Assembly: GCA_030148625.1 (NCBI GenBank)
Contig: JASBTC010000467.1
Location: 1 to 19,183, forward strand
Source of the DNA: Sphingobium sp.
GTDB lineage: Bacteria; Pseudomonadota; Alphaproteobacteria; Sphingomonadales; Sphingomonadaceae
Length of the DNA stretch: 19,183 nt
Direction of reading: 5' to 3'
Shown piece after piece: positions 6,824-14,554 of this stretch. The stretch's first letter is position 1; each line of letters starts with the position of its first letter. Below the pieces are notes generated by a model, which was not told where the DNA came from, ran no database searches, and worked only from the letters and a program-made list of their open reading frames with translations. The position numbers were made by a program, and so were the translations under genes.

Positions 6824-9800
6824 TCAGGCGAAGGTGACCTGTCCGATGCTTGAGATACCGAGCAGGGTGACCGAGCCGCCGAGTTCGAGATTGATGGTGA
6901 GATCGACGATGGTGTCGCCATTGGTATCGGCAGCGACGCTGCTTAATATGTCCATGCCGGCGGCAAGATCGATAATGTCCTGGCCGTGGGTGTAATCGGT
7001 GATGATGTCGTGCCCGTCCTGGAAGTTGATGATGAAGACATCCTTGCCGGCACCACCGGTCAGCGTGTCGTTGCCGCCGCCACCGATCAGCACATCGTCA
7101 CCGCCCGCGCCATTGAGGCTCTGATTGCCCGCAAAGCCGTAGATGCGGTCCTCGTCGGCGGTGCCGGTCAGAGTGTTTCCCGAACGCCCGCCCCCGGAGA
7201 TCTGCACGCCGTCGGCCAATGTCGTCACGGTCATCGTCACTGTCGCCGTGCTGGTCAGCCCGCCAGTGTCGGTCACCGTATAGGTGAAGGTGTCGGTCGC
7301 GGTGCTGCCCGGGCTCAGCGCATCGAACACCGGCGAGGATGCGACATATTTCAGCGTCTGGGTGCCCGCGTCGAAGATCACCGTCCCCAGCGTGCCGCTG
7401 GTGTTGACGCTGGTGATCGTCAGCACGTCACCATTGCCGTCGGTGTCGTTGCCGAGCAGCGTCGCGGCGAGGTTGCCCGTCGTTGCATCCTCGTTGACCG
7501 CGATGCCATTGGCATTGGCCATCGGCCTGTCATTGACGATGATCGACACCGGCGTCTCGGTATGGAGCCCGCCGCCGTCACTCGCGCGCACGACGATGTT
7601 ATAGCTCGATCGCGTCTCGAAATTCGCGGTCGTGCCCGTGGTGGTGATCGCGCCATTGGCGTCGATATGGAACAGCCCCGCATCGGCGCCCGACAGCGAC
7701 CAGATGATCGTGTCGCCGTCGATGTCGAACGCCGAGGCGGTGCCCGCCGCCGTTCCCGCCGGCGCACCCTCATTCACGCGCACCGCGACGACCGACAGGT
7801 TGGTCGGGGCATCGTTCGCGGCCGCGATGTCGATGGTCAGCGTATTGGGGCTCTGGTCGATATCGACCCCGCCACTGCTCGTCCCGCCGTCATCCTGCAC
7901 CGCAAAGACGATGCTGCCGGCCGCTGCGCCGTTGAGGTTGAGCGTCGAGAGGAAGCTCAGCTTGCCCGCCGCGATGTCCGCCGCGCTATAGGTCGCCGGC
8001 AAGGTCGCCAGCACCGGTGCCGCACCACCCGCGCCATCGGCGTCGTAATAGATCGCGCCACCGGTCACGCTGTCGATGCGCACCCCGGCAAGGCTGTTGC
8101 CGTCGATATCGGAGAAACCGAAATCGCCCGCCGCCAGCACGCGTGCCACATCCTCGGTCGCGCCGATCGTCGCGCTCGTACCCGATGGTGCGTCGTTGAC
8201 CGGGGTGATCACGACGGTCGCGGTCGCGCTGCTGCCGCCATTGAGCGTGTAGGTGAAGCTCGCCGGACCGGTATGGTTGGCCGCGGGCGAGAAAGTGACG
8301 GTGCCGTCGCCGTTGAGCACCGCCGTGCCGCCGACCGCGTTCGACACGCTGGCGATCGCCTTGGGGCCGCCATCGACATCGGTGTCGTTGCCGGTGATCG
8401 CCCCGGCCGCATAGGTGACGGGCGTGTCCTCGACCGCCGACAGCGTATCGGCCACCGCCACCGGCGCATCATCGACCGCGGTGATCACGACGGTCGCGGT
8501 CGCGCTGCTGCCGCCGTTGAGCGTGTAGGTGAAGCTTGCCGGACCGGTATGGTTGGCGGCGGGCGAGAAAGTGACGGTGCCGTCGCCGTTCAGCAGCACG
8601 GTGCCGCCAATGGCGTTCGAAACGCCGGTGATCACCTTGGGCCCACCGTCGATATCGGTGTCGTTGCCGGTCAGCGCAGAAGCCGCATAAGTGACCGGCG
8701 TATCCTCGGTCGCGGAGAGCGTGTCGGCCACCGCCACCGGCGCATCGTCGACCGCGGTGATCGCGACCGTCGCGGTCGCGCTGCTGCCGCCGTTGAGCGT
8801 GTAGGTGAAGCTGGCCGGACCGGTATGGTTGGCCGCGGGCGAGAAAGTGACGGTGCCGTCGCCGTTGAGCAGCACGGTGCCGCCAACCGCGTTCGACACG
8901 CTGGCGATGGTCTTGGGGCCGCCATCGGCATCGGTGTCGTTGCCGATCAGTGCCGCGGCTGTGTAGGTGACGGGCGTGTCCTCGACCGCCGACAGCGTAT
9001 CGGCCACCGCCACCGGCGCATCGTCGACTGCATTGATGGTGATGACCTGGCTCGTCGTTCCGGTCAGCGTGCCGCCACTGCCCGTGTTGCCGCCGTCGTT
9101 CACGTTGACTGTCAGCGTTGTGCTGGCCGGCGGCGCATCGGTGTTGGCGGTGAAGCTGACGCTGCTGGTGGCATTGGCGCCCAACAGATCATTGATCTGC
9201 GCGAGCGTGCCGGTGAGCGTGACCGTGCCCGTTCCGCTGCCCGAGACATTCGCGCCGCTGCTGCCCGCCGTCACGGTCAATATCCCGTAGCCCACGCCCA
9301 GCGTCACCGTGATGCTGCCGCCACCGGAATCGTCGGCGACCGAGATATTGCCCTTCAGGTCGAAAGCCACCTGCTCGGTCGCCGCGTAGCTCGGCCCCGT
9401 CAGCGAGAAGGCGATCACAGTGGATGGCACCCAGTTGCCCGGATTGCTCTCGTCGTTGCTGGAATAAGCGGCGGCTCCGGCCGAAGCGTTGGATGATCTT
9501 ATCCCGAATATGTCCGTGCCGTCATACACCGATCCCCAGGCGCCTTCATGCAACACGATGAAATAGCTGCCGGCATCGAGCATCACGCCCAGGTCGATCG
9601 TCGCCGTGACGATGTCACGGGTGCTGCCGTCACGATTCAGTCCCGTATCGGCCAGCAGCGGACTGGTGTCGGATCCGCTGAACAGCAGCGTCCCGGGCGT
9701 GCCATTCTCATCGGAATAAATGGCCCAGCTCAATGTACCGCTGAAGCCGTCCAATATGCCGTTGTCGGGCGTGCCCAGAGCATCAGCCAGCGCGGTCGTG

Positions 9801-10858
9801 ATCGTGCTGAGCGTCTGACGCTGGGTGAAGGTGATTTTTTCCGCATGCGCGAAGTTCGACAGGTTGTACGACTCGCCGGTGTCCAAACCGCTCTGATCGA
9901 AAACCACACCCGGCAAAGAGATGTGGGCCGTCGGCGCGTCGTTCACCGCCGCGATCGTGATGGTCTGCGTCGCCGGCGCGGAGGGTGCGGCGTCACCGGG
10001 TTCCTGCGCGGTCACGGTCAGCACGGTGCTGGCGGGCGGCGCATCGGTGTTGGCGGTAAAGCTGATGCTGCTGGTGGCGTTGGCGCCCAGCAGATCGTTG
10101 ATCTGTGCCAGTGTGCCGGTGAGCGTGACAGTGTTGGTGCCGCTGCCTGAAACGTCGGCGCCACTGGTGCCTGCGGTCACGGTCAGGATGCCGTAGCCCA
10201 CGCCCAGCGTCACCGTCATGGTGCCGCCGCCGACATCGACGTCCGCAATGGAGATGTTGCCCTTCAGGTCGAGCGCCACCTGCTCCGTTGTCGTGTAGCT
10301 CGGCCCATTCAGTGCGAATGCGGCGGAGCCGGCAGTTTCCGTTGACCAGTTCGACGGATTGGCAAGGTTGGTGCTCTGATGAACGCCATTGCTGCCCAGA
10401 TCCGTGGTGGTCTTCATCCACCAGATGGTCGAATTGTCATAAGCCGACCCCCAGGCTCCCTCATGCAGCGCAATGAAATAGGTGCCGGGGTCCAGCGTCA
10501 CGCCCAGATCGATCGTCGTCAGAACAATGTCGTCTGTGGTGCCGTTATAGTTGAGGCCCGTGTCCACAAGCACCGGACTGCTGTCCGATCCGGTGAACAG
10601 CAGCGTTCCGGGCGAGCCGCTTGCCGAGGAATAAATGGCCCAGCTCAATGTGCCGCTGAAGCCATCCAACATGCCATTATTGGGCTTGTTATCGTCGTTG
10701 AGGGCGGCGGTGATCGTCGTCAGCGTTCGGCGCTGCGTGAGCGTGAAGCTCTCCGCAGTTACATGCAACGACACATTCAGCGCATTGGTGTTGTCGATCC
10801 CGCTCTGGTCGAAGATCCTGCCGGGCGAGGCGATATAAATGGTCGGCGCTATGGTCAT
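6824..10858 (-). CDS. Large modular RTX-type calcium-binding surface protein (probable type I secreted adhesin)
   Basis: A 1344-residue acidic, Cys-free repeat protein with no N-terminal signal peptide. Modules: a beta-sandwich (about 14-185, core GTLSWAIYS...PGTLLF...LHEGAWGS), an Ig-like unit (about 187-306), a second copy of both (about 318-490 and 490-608), three near-identical 92-residue cadherin/VCBS-like repeats (610-701, 702-793, 794-885, each with EDTPVTY and GNDTDxDGGPK), further cadherin-like units (about 888-1015, 1018-1110, 1111-1211), and RTX glycine/aspartate repeats (about 1228-1273, for example GGGGNDTLTGGAGKDVF). C-terminal RTX repeats with no signal peptide fit type I secretion, with calcium-driven folding outside. 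Transporter genes are not in the window. The ATG at 10858 has an AGGAG ribosome-binding site. Adhesion or biofilm function is inferred from family. Confidence 0.87.
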   Translation of the reverse strand: MTIAPTIYIASPGRIFDQSGIDNTNALNVSLHVTAESFTLTQRRTLTTITAALNDDNKPNNGMLDGFSGTLSWAIYSSASGSPGTLLFTGSDSSPVLVDTGLNYNGTTDDIVLTTIDLGVTLDPGTYFIALHEGAWGSAYDNSTIWWMKTTTDLGSNGVHQSTNLANPSNWSTETAGSAAFALNGPSYTTTEQVALDLKGNISIADVDVGGGTMTVTLGVGYGILTVTAGTSGADVSGSGTNTVTLTGTLAQINDLLGANATSSISFTANTDAPPASTVLTVTAQEPGDAAPSAPATQTITIAAVNDAPTAHISLPGVVFDQSGLDTGESYNLSNFAHAEKITFTQRQTLSTITTALADALGTPDNGILDGFSGTLSWAIYSDENGTPGTLLFSGSDTSPLLADTGLNRDGSTRDIVTATIDLGVMLDAGSYFIVLHEGAWGSVYDGTDIFGIRSSNASAGAAAYSSNDESNPGNWVPSTVIAFSLTGPSYAATEQVAFDLKGNISVADDSGGGSITVTLGVGYGILTVTAGSSGANVSGSGTGTVTLTGTLAQINDLLGANATSSVSFTANTDAPPASTTLTVNVNDGGNTGSGGTLTGTTSQVITINAVDDAPVAVADTLSAVEDTPVTYTAAALIGNDTDADGGPKTIASVSNAVGGTVLLNGDGTVTFSPAANHTGPASFTYTLNGGSSATATVAITAVDDAPVAVADTLSATEDTPVTYAASALTGNDTDIDGGPKVITGVSNAIGGTVLLNGDGTVTFSPAANHTGPASFTYTLNGGSSATATVVITAVDDAPVAVADTLSAVEDTPVTYAAGAITGNDTDVDGGPKAIASVSNAVGGTAVLNGDGTVTFSPAANHTGPASFTYTLNGGSSATATVVITPVNDAPSGTSATIGATEDVARVLAAGDFGFSDIDGNSLAGVRIDSVTGGAIYYDADGAGGAAPVLATLPATYSAADIAAGKLSFLSTLNLNGAAAGSIVFAVQDDGGTSSGGVDIDQSPNTLTIDIAAANDAPTNLSVVAVRVNEGAPAGTAAGTASAFDIDGDTIIWSLSGADAGLFHIDANGAITTTGTTANFETRSSYNIVVRASDGGGLHTETPVSIIVNDRPMANANGIAVNEDATTGNLAATLLGNDTDGNGDVLTITSVNTSGTLGTVIFDAGTQTLKYVASSPVFDALSPGSTATDTFTYTVTDTGGLTSTATVTMTVTTLADGVQISGGGRSGNTLTGTADEDRIYGFAGNQSLNGAGGDDVLIGGGGNDTLTGGAGKDVFIINFQDGHDIITDYTHGQDIIDLAAGMDILSSVAADTNGDTIVDLTINLELGGSVTLLGISSIGQVTFA
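8205..9032 (-). repeat. Three tandem 276-bp coding repeats in the RTX gene
   Basis: The same stretch begins at 8205, 8481 and 8757, an exact period of 276 bp (92 codons). The encoded copies differ at only a few positions, mostly at TAAALIG/AASALTG/AAGAITG and at the residue after GNDTD. The near-identity at DNA level, including third codon positions, points to recent duplication or gene conversion. Copy number is likely to vary between strains. Confidence 0.92.
9070..10845 (-). repeat. Diverged direct duplication of the N-terminal module pair
   Basis: Two copies of a beta-sandwich plus Ig-like module pair, about 304 codons apart. FDQSG is at residues 16 and 320, GFSGTLSWAIYS at about 66 and 371, LHEGAWGS at about 131 and 436, and TGTLAQINDLLGAN at about 247 and 549. 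The copies are clearly homologous but far more diverged than the 92-residue repeats, so this duplication is older. Confidence 0.8.
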
Positions 10859-11071
10859 CCAATGTCTCCTGAAGGAAAGTCAATGGATGCCAGGCGGCCT
10901 GCCCCATTGATGCGGTCGGGAAGGGCCCCTTTCGCTTCGAAGACGACTTCGTAAATACAATCAAGGTGTTGGTCGACCGGAATTGGGTATAGATAATGCT
11001 CTGAAGGGCGGGCCGATGCACGCGCCCAGATTCGTGATAACAGGCGCGCGGGCCCTTTTTCCTGAACGAGC
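10859..11071. other. Divergent intergenic region between the RTX and MFS genes
   Basis: This 213-bp gap holds the ribosome-binding site of the RTX gene (AGGAG, complement of 10865-10870) and a candidate plus-strand promoter for the MFS gene. I see no clear promoter for the RTX direction and no small gene. Confidence 0.55.
10969..10997 (+). promoter_or_regulatory. Candidate sigma-70 promoter for the MFS gene
   Basis: TTGGTC at 10969-10974 and GATAAT at 10992-10997 are 17 bp apart, about 75 bp before the MFS start. The match is moderate and based on the sequence alone. Confidence 0.35.
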
Positions 11072-12370
11072 ATGATGAGCGACACTTCCGCCGATCCCGC
11101 CGTGCTGGCCGCCATGTCCGCGCCGCCCTATCATCCGGGCCCGCGCTGGGGTGTTCGCTATTTCTCGATCTTCGCCGGGCAGTCGCTGTCGTTGGTCGGG
11201 TCCGCGCTCACGCAGTTCGTGCTGATGTGGTGGATCACCGACACGACGGGCAGCGTCGCCGCGCTTGCCCTGGCCGGGGTGGCGGCGCTGCTGCCGCAGG
11301 CGGTCCTTTCTCCGATCGGCGGCACGCTGGCCGACCGCTACAGCCGCCGGCTGCTGATGATCGTCGCCGACCTCGTCTCCGCCGTGTCGATGATGCTGCT
11401 GATCTGGCTGTTCGCGAGCGGCGGGATTGCGCTGTGGCATATCTATCTGGCGATGCTGATCCGCAGCGCGGCACAGGCGTTCCAGATGCCCGCCGCCTCG
11501 GCCAGCGTCGCGATGCTCGTCCCGCCCGATTTCCTGCAGCGTGCCTCAGGGCTCAGCCAGATGCTGATGGGAGTCGTGACAATCGCCGCAGCCCCGCTCG
11601 GCGCGCTCGCGATGAGCCTGATGCCGATCGGCTGGGCGCTGGGCATCGACGTGTTCACCGCGATCCTCGGCATCGTGCCGTTGCTCGTCTTCGCCATTCC
11701 GCAGGCATTCACGCCGCATGAGGATCGGCGCGGCCTTTGGCGCGAATTCACCGATGGCGTGGCGACGGTGTGGCACGATACCGGCCTGCGTTATCTTTAC
11801 GGGCTGCTTGCCGCCGTCGTCCTGCTCCTGATGCCATCGTTCACGCTGGTGCCGCTGCTCATCAAGACGCATTTCGGCGGCGGCGCGCCCGAGGTGGCGA
11901 TGTTCGAGGGATTGGCCGGCATCGGCATGATCCTGGGCGGTATCGCCGCGGCGCTGTTCGTGCCGCGCCGCGCGATGCGCCGCGCCATCGCCGCGCTGAT
12001 CGTCGCGAACCTGGCGCTGGTGCTGACCGGCCTCGCGCCCGGCCATATCGTCTGGCTCGGCGTGATCTTCTGGGCGATCGCCAGCGTGGCGATCATCGTC
12101 GGCAATGCGCCGCTGACCGCGATCCTCCAGGCGGTGGTGCCCAATCACCTGCAGGGCCGGGTGTTCTCGCTGCTCAGCATGGTGATGGGCGTGGGCGCGC
12201 CCATCGGCCTCGCGGTCGCGACCCCGGTGGGGGAGGCGATCGGTGTGCGCTGGCTGTTCGTCGCCGCCGGGCTGCTCGGCGCGCTGCTGTGCATCGCCGG
12301 GCTGTTCGTGCGCCCGCTGATGCGTCTCGACGATCGCCTGCCTGCGACAGCGGCGCCGGCCCCGGATTGA
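11072..12370 (+). CDS. Major facilitator superfamily exporter (DHA3-like)
   Basis: A 432-residue inner-membrane transporter with about 12 hydrophobic segments in two halves. The motif-A-like loop GGTLADRYSRR (residues 83-93) lies between helices 2 and 3, and a weaker loop (VPRRAMRRA) occupies the matching place in the second half. Length and pattern fit the drug:proton antiporter-3 group, which includes macrolide efflux and enterobactin exporters such as EntS, so proton-driven export of a small molecule is likely. The substrate is not readable. The start is ATGATG at 11072/11075 with only a weak ribosome-binding site. A two-component system lies 114 bp downstream on the same strand and may control or share transcription with it. 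Confidence 0.88.
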   Translation: MMSDTSADPAVLAAMSAPPYHPGPRWGVRYFSIFAGQSLSLVGSALTQFVLMWWITDTTGSVAALALAGVAALLPQAVLSPIGGTLADRYSRRLLMIVADLVSAVSMMLLIWLFASGGIALWHIYLAMLIRSAAQAFQMPAASASVAMLVPPDFLQRASGLSQMLMGVVTIAAAPLGALAMSLMPIGWALGIDVFTAILGIVPLLVFAIPQAFTPHEDRRGLWREFTDGVATVWHDTGLRYLYGLLAAVVLLLMPSFTLVPLLIKTHFGGGAPEVAMFEGLAGIGMILGGIAAALFVPRRAMRRAIAALIVANLALVLTGLAPGHIVWLGVIFWAIASVAIIVGNAPLTAILQAVVPNHLQGRVFSLLSMVMGVGAPIGLAVATPVGEAIGVRWLFVAAGLLGALLCIAGLFVRPLMRLDDRLPATAAPAPD

Positions 12371-12389
12371 GCATCGCGTTCCGTTGGCA

Positions 12390-12407
12390 GCGTCATAGCC
12401 ATGACGC
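12390..12407. promoter_or_regulatory. Perfect inverted repeat upstream of the response regulator
   Basis: GCGTCAT, four bases, ATGACGC: a perfect 7-bp dyad between the MFS stop and the response-regulator start. A GATAAT -10-like box follows at 12435-12440. It could be an operator, for example for self-regulation, or a weak hairpin after the MFS gene; no T-run follows. Confidence 0.4.
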
Positions 12408-12484
12408 CTTGATCGATGTATGCGCGGCAGGGACGATAATCTGGCCAGGGTGCCCATCGTCCATAGGCGGCATGACGGGTTTCC

Positions 12485-13162
12485 ATGGGCTTCAAGATCC
12501 TTATCATCGAAGACGATCATCAACTGGCGCAGCAGTTGACGGCACAGCTCATCCAGGTCGGCCACCTGGTGACCCTGGCGTCCGACGGCCAGACCGCGAT
12601 CGCCCTTGTCGCCAAGGATGCGTTCGACATCGTCATCCTCGATCGCATGTTGCCCGATGTCGACGGGCTGGTCGTGCTGCGCCAATTGCGCGACGGCGGC
12701 ATGCAGGTGCCGATCCTGATGCTCACCGCGCTGGGCATGACCTATGACAAGGTGGAGGGGCTCGACGCCGGTGCGGACGATTATGCCGTCAAGCCGCTCG
12801 ATCCGCTGGAGCTGAATGCCCGGCTCAACGCGCTTGTGCGCGCGCGGCGGACGACGGGTGAGACCGCCGACACGATCAGTGCCGGGGATATCGTGATCAG
12901 TCCCTCGCGCCATCGCGCCTGGCGGCAGGGGCAGGCGCTGGACCTTGGTCGTACCGAGTTCAAGCTGCTGCTCGAACTGATGCGCAATGCCGGGGAAATC
13001 GTGACGCGGCCGATGCTGGTCGAACGTGTCTGGGGTTATGATTTCGTGCCCAAGACCAACGTCGTGACCGCCCATGTCAAGCGGCTGAGGGCGAAGCTGA
13101 TGCAGCACGGCGATGACCCGATCAAAACCGTGCACGGCATGGGATATCTGATCGCCGCATGA
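12485..13162 (+). CDS. OmpR/PhoB-family DNA-binding response regulator
   Basis: A 225-residue transcription regulator. The receiver domain (1 to about 118) has the acidic pocket Glu9-Asp10-Asp11, phospho-acceptor Asp53 (VILDRMLPDVDG), Thr81 and Lys103 (AVKPLD), the full active-site set. A winged-helix DNA-binding domain (about 130-225) follows, with the usual LGRTEFKLLLELM and RLRAKL...TVHGMGYLI elements. Phosphorylation by the neighbouring kinase should change its binding at target promoters. Its stop overlaps the kinase start as ATGA, so the two are translationally coupled. Targets are not proven; the MFS gene upstream and the receptor and acylase downstream are candidates. Confidence 0.95.
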   Translation: MGFKILIIEDDHQLAQQLTAQLIQVGHLVTLASDGQTAIALVAKDAFDIVILDRMLPDVDGLVVLRQLRDGGMQVPILMLTALGMTYDKVEGLDAGADDYAVKPLDPLELNARLNALVRARRTTGETADTISAGDIVISPSRHRAWRQGQALDLGRTEFKLLLELMRNAGEIVTRPMLVERVWGYDFVPKTNVVTAHVKRLRAKLMQHGDDPIKTVHGMGYLIAA

Positions 13163-14499
13163 TCGGTCGGCCCAGATCGCTTCGCGGCCTGACCGTCGCG
13201 TTCCTCATCCTGTTCCTGATGGTGACCGTCCTTGCGGGTGCGGGGATCTTCTTCGCCAACCTTTCGGCGATCGACGATCTGGTGGATCGGCGTATCGAGG
13301 CCGAAAGCCATAAATTGCTGGGGCAGGGCGGCAGGTTCGACCAGGCCGAACTGGAAAAGCGCATCCAGGCGCTCGGCGCACAACGCGATACCGGCGACCT
13401 CGGGGTGATCCTGACCGACGCGCAGGGGCGGCGCATCGCCGGCAATGCGGCGTTGACCCGGCTGCTGCCGTCCGGCTTTTCCGCACTTGGCCGGCAGGAC
13501 GGCATTGCAGGGCTGAGCGCCGGCCGCGTCCTGGTCCGCGACATCGACGGCGGCATGCGGCTCGCCATCTTTGCCGAGACCGAACCGATCGATCACTATT
13601 TCGCGGCGCGGCAGCGCATCTACCTGACCGGTTTCGGTGCGATCGTGATCGTCGTCCTGGGCGGGTTGCTGCTGTTCCGGCGCCTGATCGGCGAGCGGAT
13701 CGAACAGATGCGTGGCACGGTGGATTCGATCATCGACGGGGATCTGTCGCAGCGCGTGCCGCTGACCGGCGACGACGGCGAATTCGATCATCAGGCCGCC
13801 GCCTTCAACCGCATGCTCGATCGCATCAACGCGTTGATGGGAGAAATCCGCAACGTCTCCAACGACATTTCGCATGAATTGCGCACGCCGCTGGCGAAGC
13901 TGCGAAATGAACTGGCATCGCTTCAGCAGCGTTCCGGCGATGCGTCGATCCGCGCAGCGCTGGCGCAGGCGACCGAACAGGCGGACGATCTGCTGGAGAT
14001 GTTCACGGCGATGCTGCGGATCGCGGAGATCGAAAGCGGTTCGCGCCGGGCCGGCTTTCGCATGACCGTCCTCCAGACGATCGTCGAGGATGTCGCAGAG
14101 ACGATCAGGCCCGCGGTGGAGGAGGCAGGCCGGGAGCTCGCGATCGTCCGATGCGACGAAGGGGCGTTGATGGCCGATCCGCAGCTTTTGTCGCAACTGT
14201 TGCTGAATCTTGTCGAAAATGGCTTGAACCACGCGACCAGCGGCACGCGGATCGAGGTTTCGGCGGCACGCATGGGGGATCGCTTCACTCTGTCCGTGCG
14301 CGATGACGGCCCAGGAATCTCGCCCGATCAGCGCGCGCTTGTCCTTCGCCGTTTCGGTCGGCTCGATCGTAGCCGGCGGCAAAGCGGCCACGGCCTGGGC
14401 TTGCCGCTGGCCGACGCGATCGCGCGTCTTCACGGCGGCACGCTGACGCTGGAGGATGCGGCGCCCGGATTGCGCGCCGTCGTGACGTTGCCGGTCTGA
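13159..14499 (+). CDS. Membrane sensor histidine kinase, partner of the adjacent response regulator
   Basis: A 446-residue sensor with helix 1 at about 11-33, a periplasmic sensing region of about 120 residues (34-153), helix 2 at about 154-173 and a HAMP linker (about 174-228). The dimerisation domain has the phospho-accepting His239 (NDISHELRTPLAKL). The ATP-binding domain has the N box at Asn354 (LVENGLNHA), the G1 box DDGPG (382-386) and GHGLGLPLA (410-418). All catalytic boxes are intact. The periplasmic region resembles no sensor fold I can name. The gene ends just before a strong terminator. Confidence 0.95.
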   Translation: MIGRPRSLRGLTVAFLILFLMVTVLAGAGIFFANLSAIDDLVDRRIEAESHKLLGQGGRFDQAELEKRIQALGAQRDTGDLGVILTDAQGRRIAGNAALTRLLPSGFSALGRQDGIAGLSAGRVLVRDIDGGMRLAIFAETEPIDHYFAARQRIYLTGFGAIVIVVLGGLLLFRRLIGERIEQMRGTVDSIIDGDLSQRVPLTGDDGEFDHQAAAFNRMLDRINALMGEIRNVSNDISHELRTPLAKLRNELASLQQRSGDASIRAALAQATEQADDLLEMFTAMLRIAEIESGSRRAGFRMTVLQTIVEDVAETIRPAVEEAGRELAIVRCDEGALMADPQLLSQLLLNLVENGLNHATSGTRIEVSAARMGDRFTLSVRDDGPGISPDQRALVLRRFGRLDRSRRQSGHGLGLPLADAIARLHGGTLTLEDAAPGLRAVVTLPV

Positions 14500-14504
14500 C
14501 GGAA

Positions 14505-14546
14505 AAGACGGCGCGGCGGTTCGAATGGGGACCGCCGCGCCGTTTG
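14505..14546. terminator. Strong bidirectional intrinsic terminator
   Basis: A perfect 13-bp stem (ACGGCGCGGCGGT at 14508-14520 and its complement at 14531-14543) with a 10-base loop. TTT follows on the plus strand and CTTTT on the minus strand. It lies between the convergent kinase (stop 14499) and second receptor (stop 14555) and should end both transcripts. Confidence 0.88.
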
Positions 14547-14554
14547 GGGGCGTT

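Noticed and set aside
8205..9032. CRISPR-like array
   Set aside because: The repeats are 276 bp, in frame and without spacers; they are protein-domain repeats.
6986..9496. 836-codon open frame on the plus strand
   Set aside because: It lies opposite the RTX repeats. Its product is a low-complexity Arg/Gly/Asp-rich repeat mirrored from the other strand, with no ribosome-binding site or known domain.
11546..13135. 529-codon minus-strand frame across the MFS and response-regulator genes
   Set aside because: Both plus-strand genes are well supported by motifs. This frame is His/Arg/Gln-rich and spans two unrelated genes.
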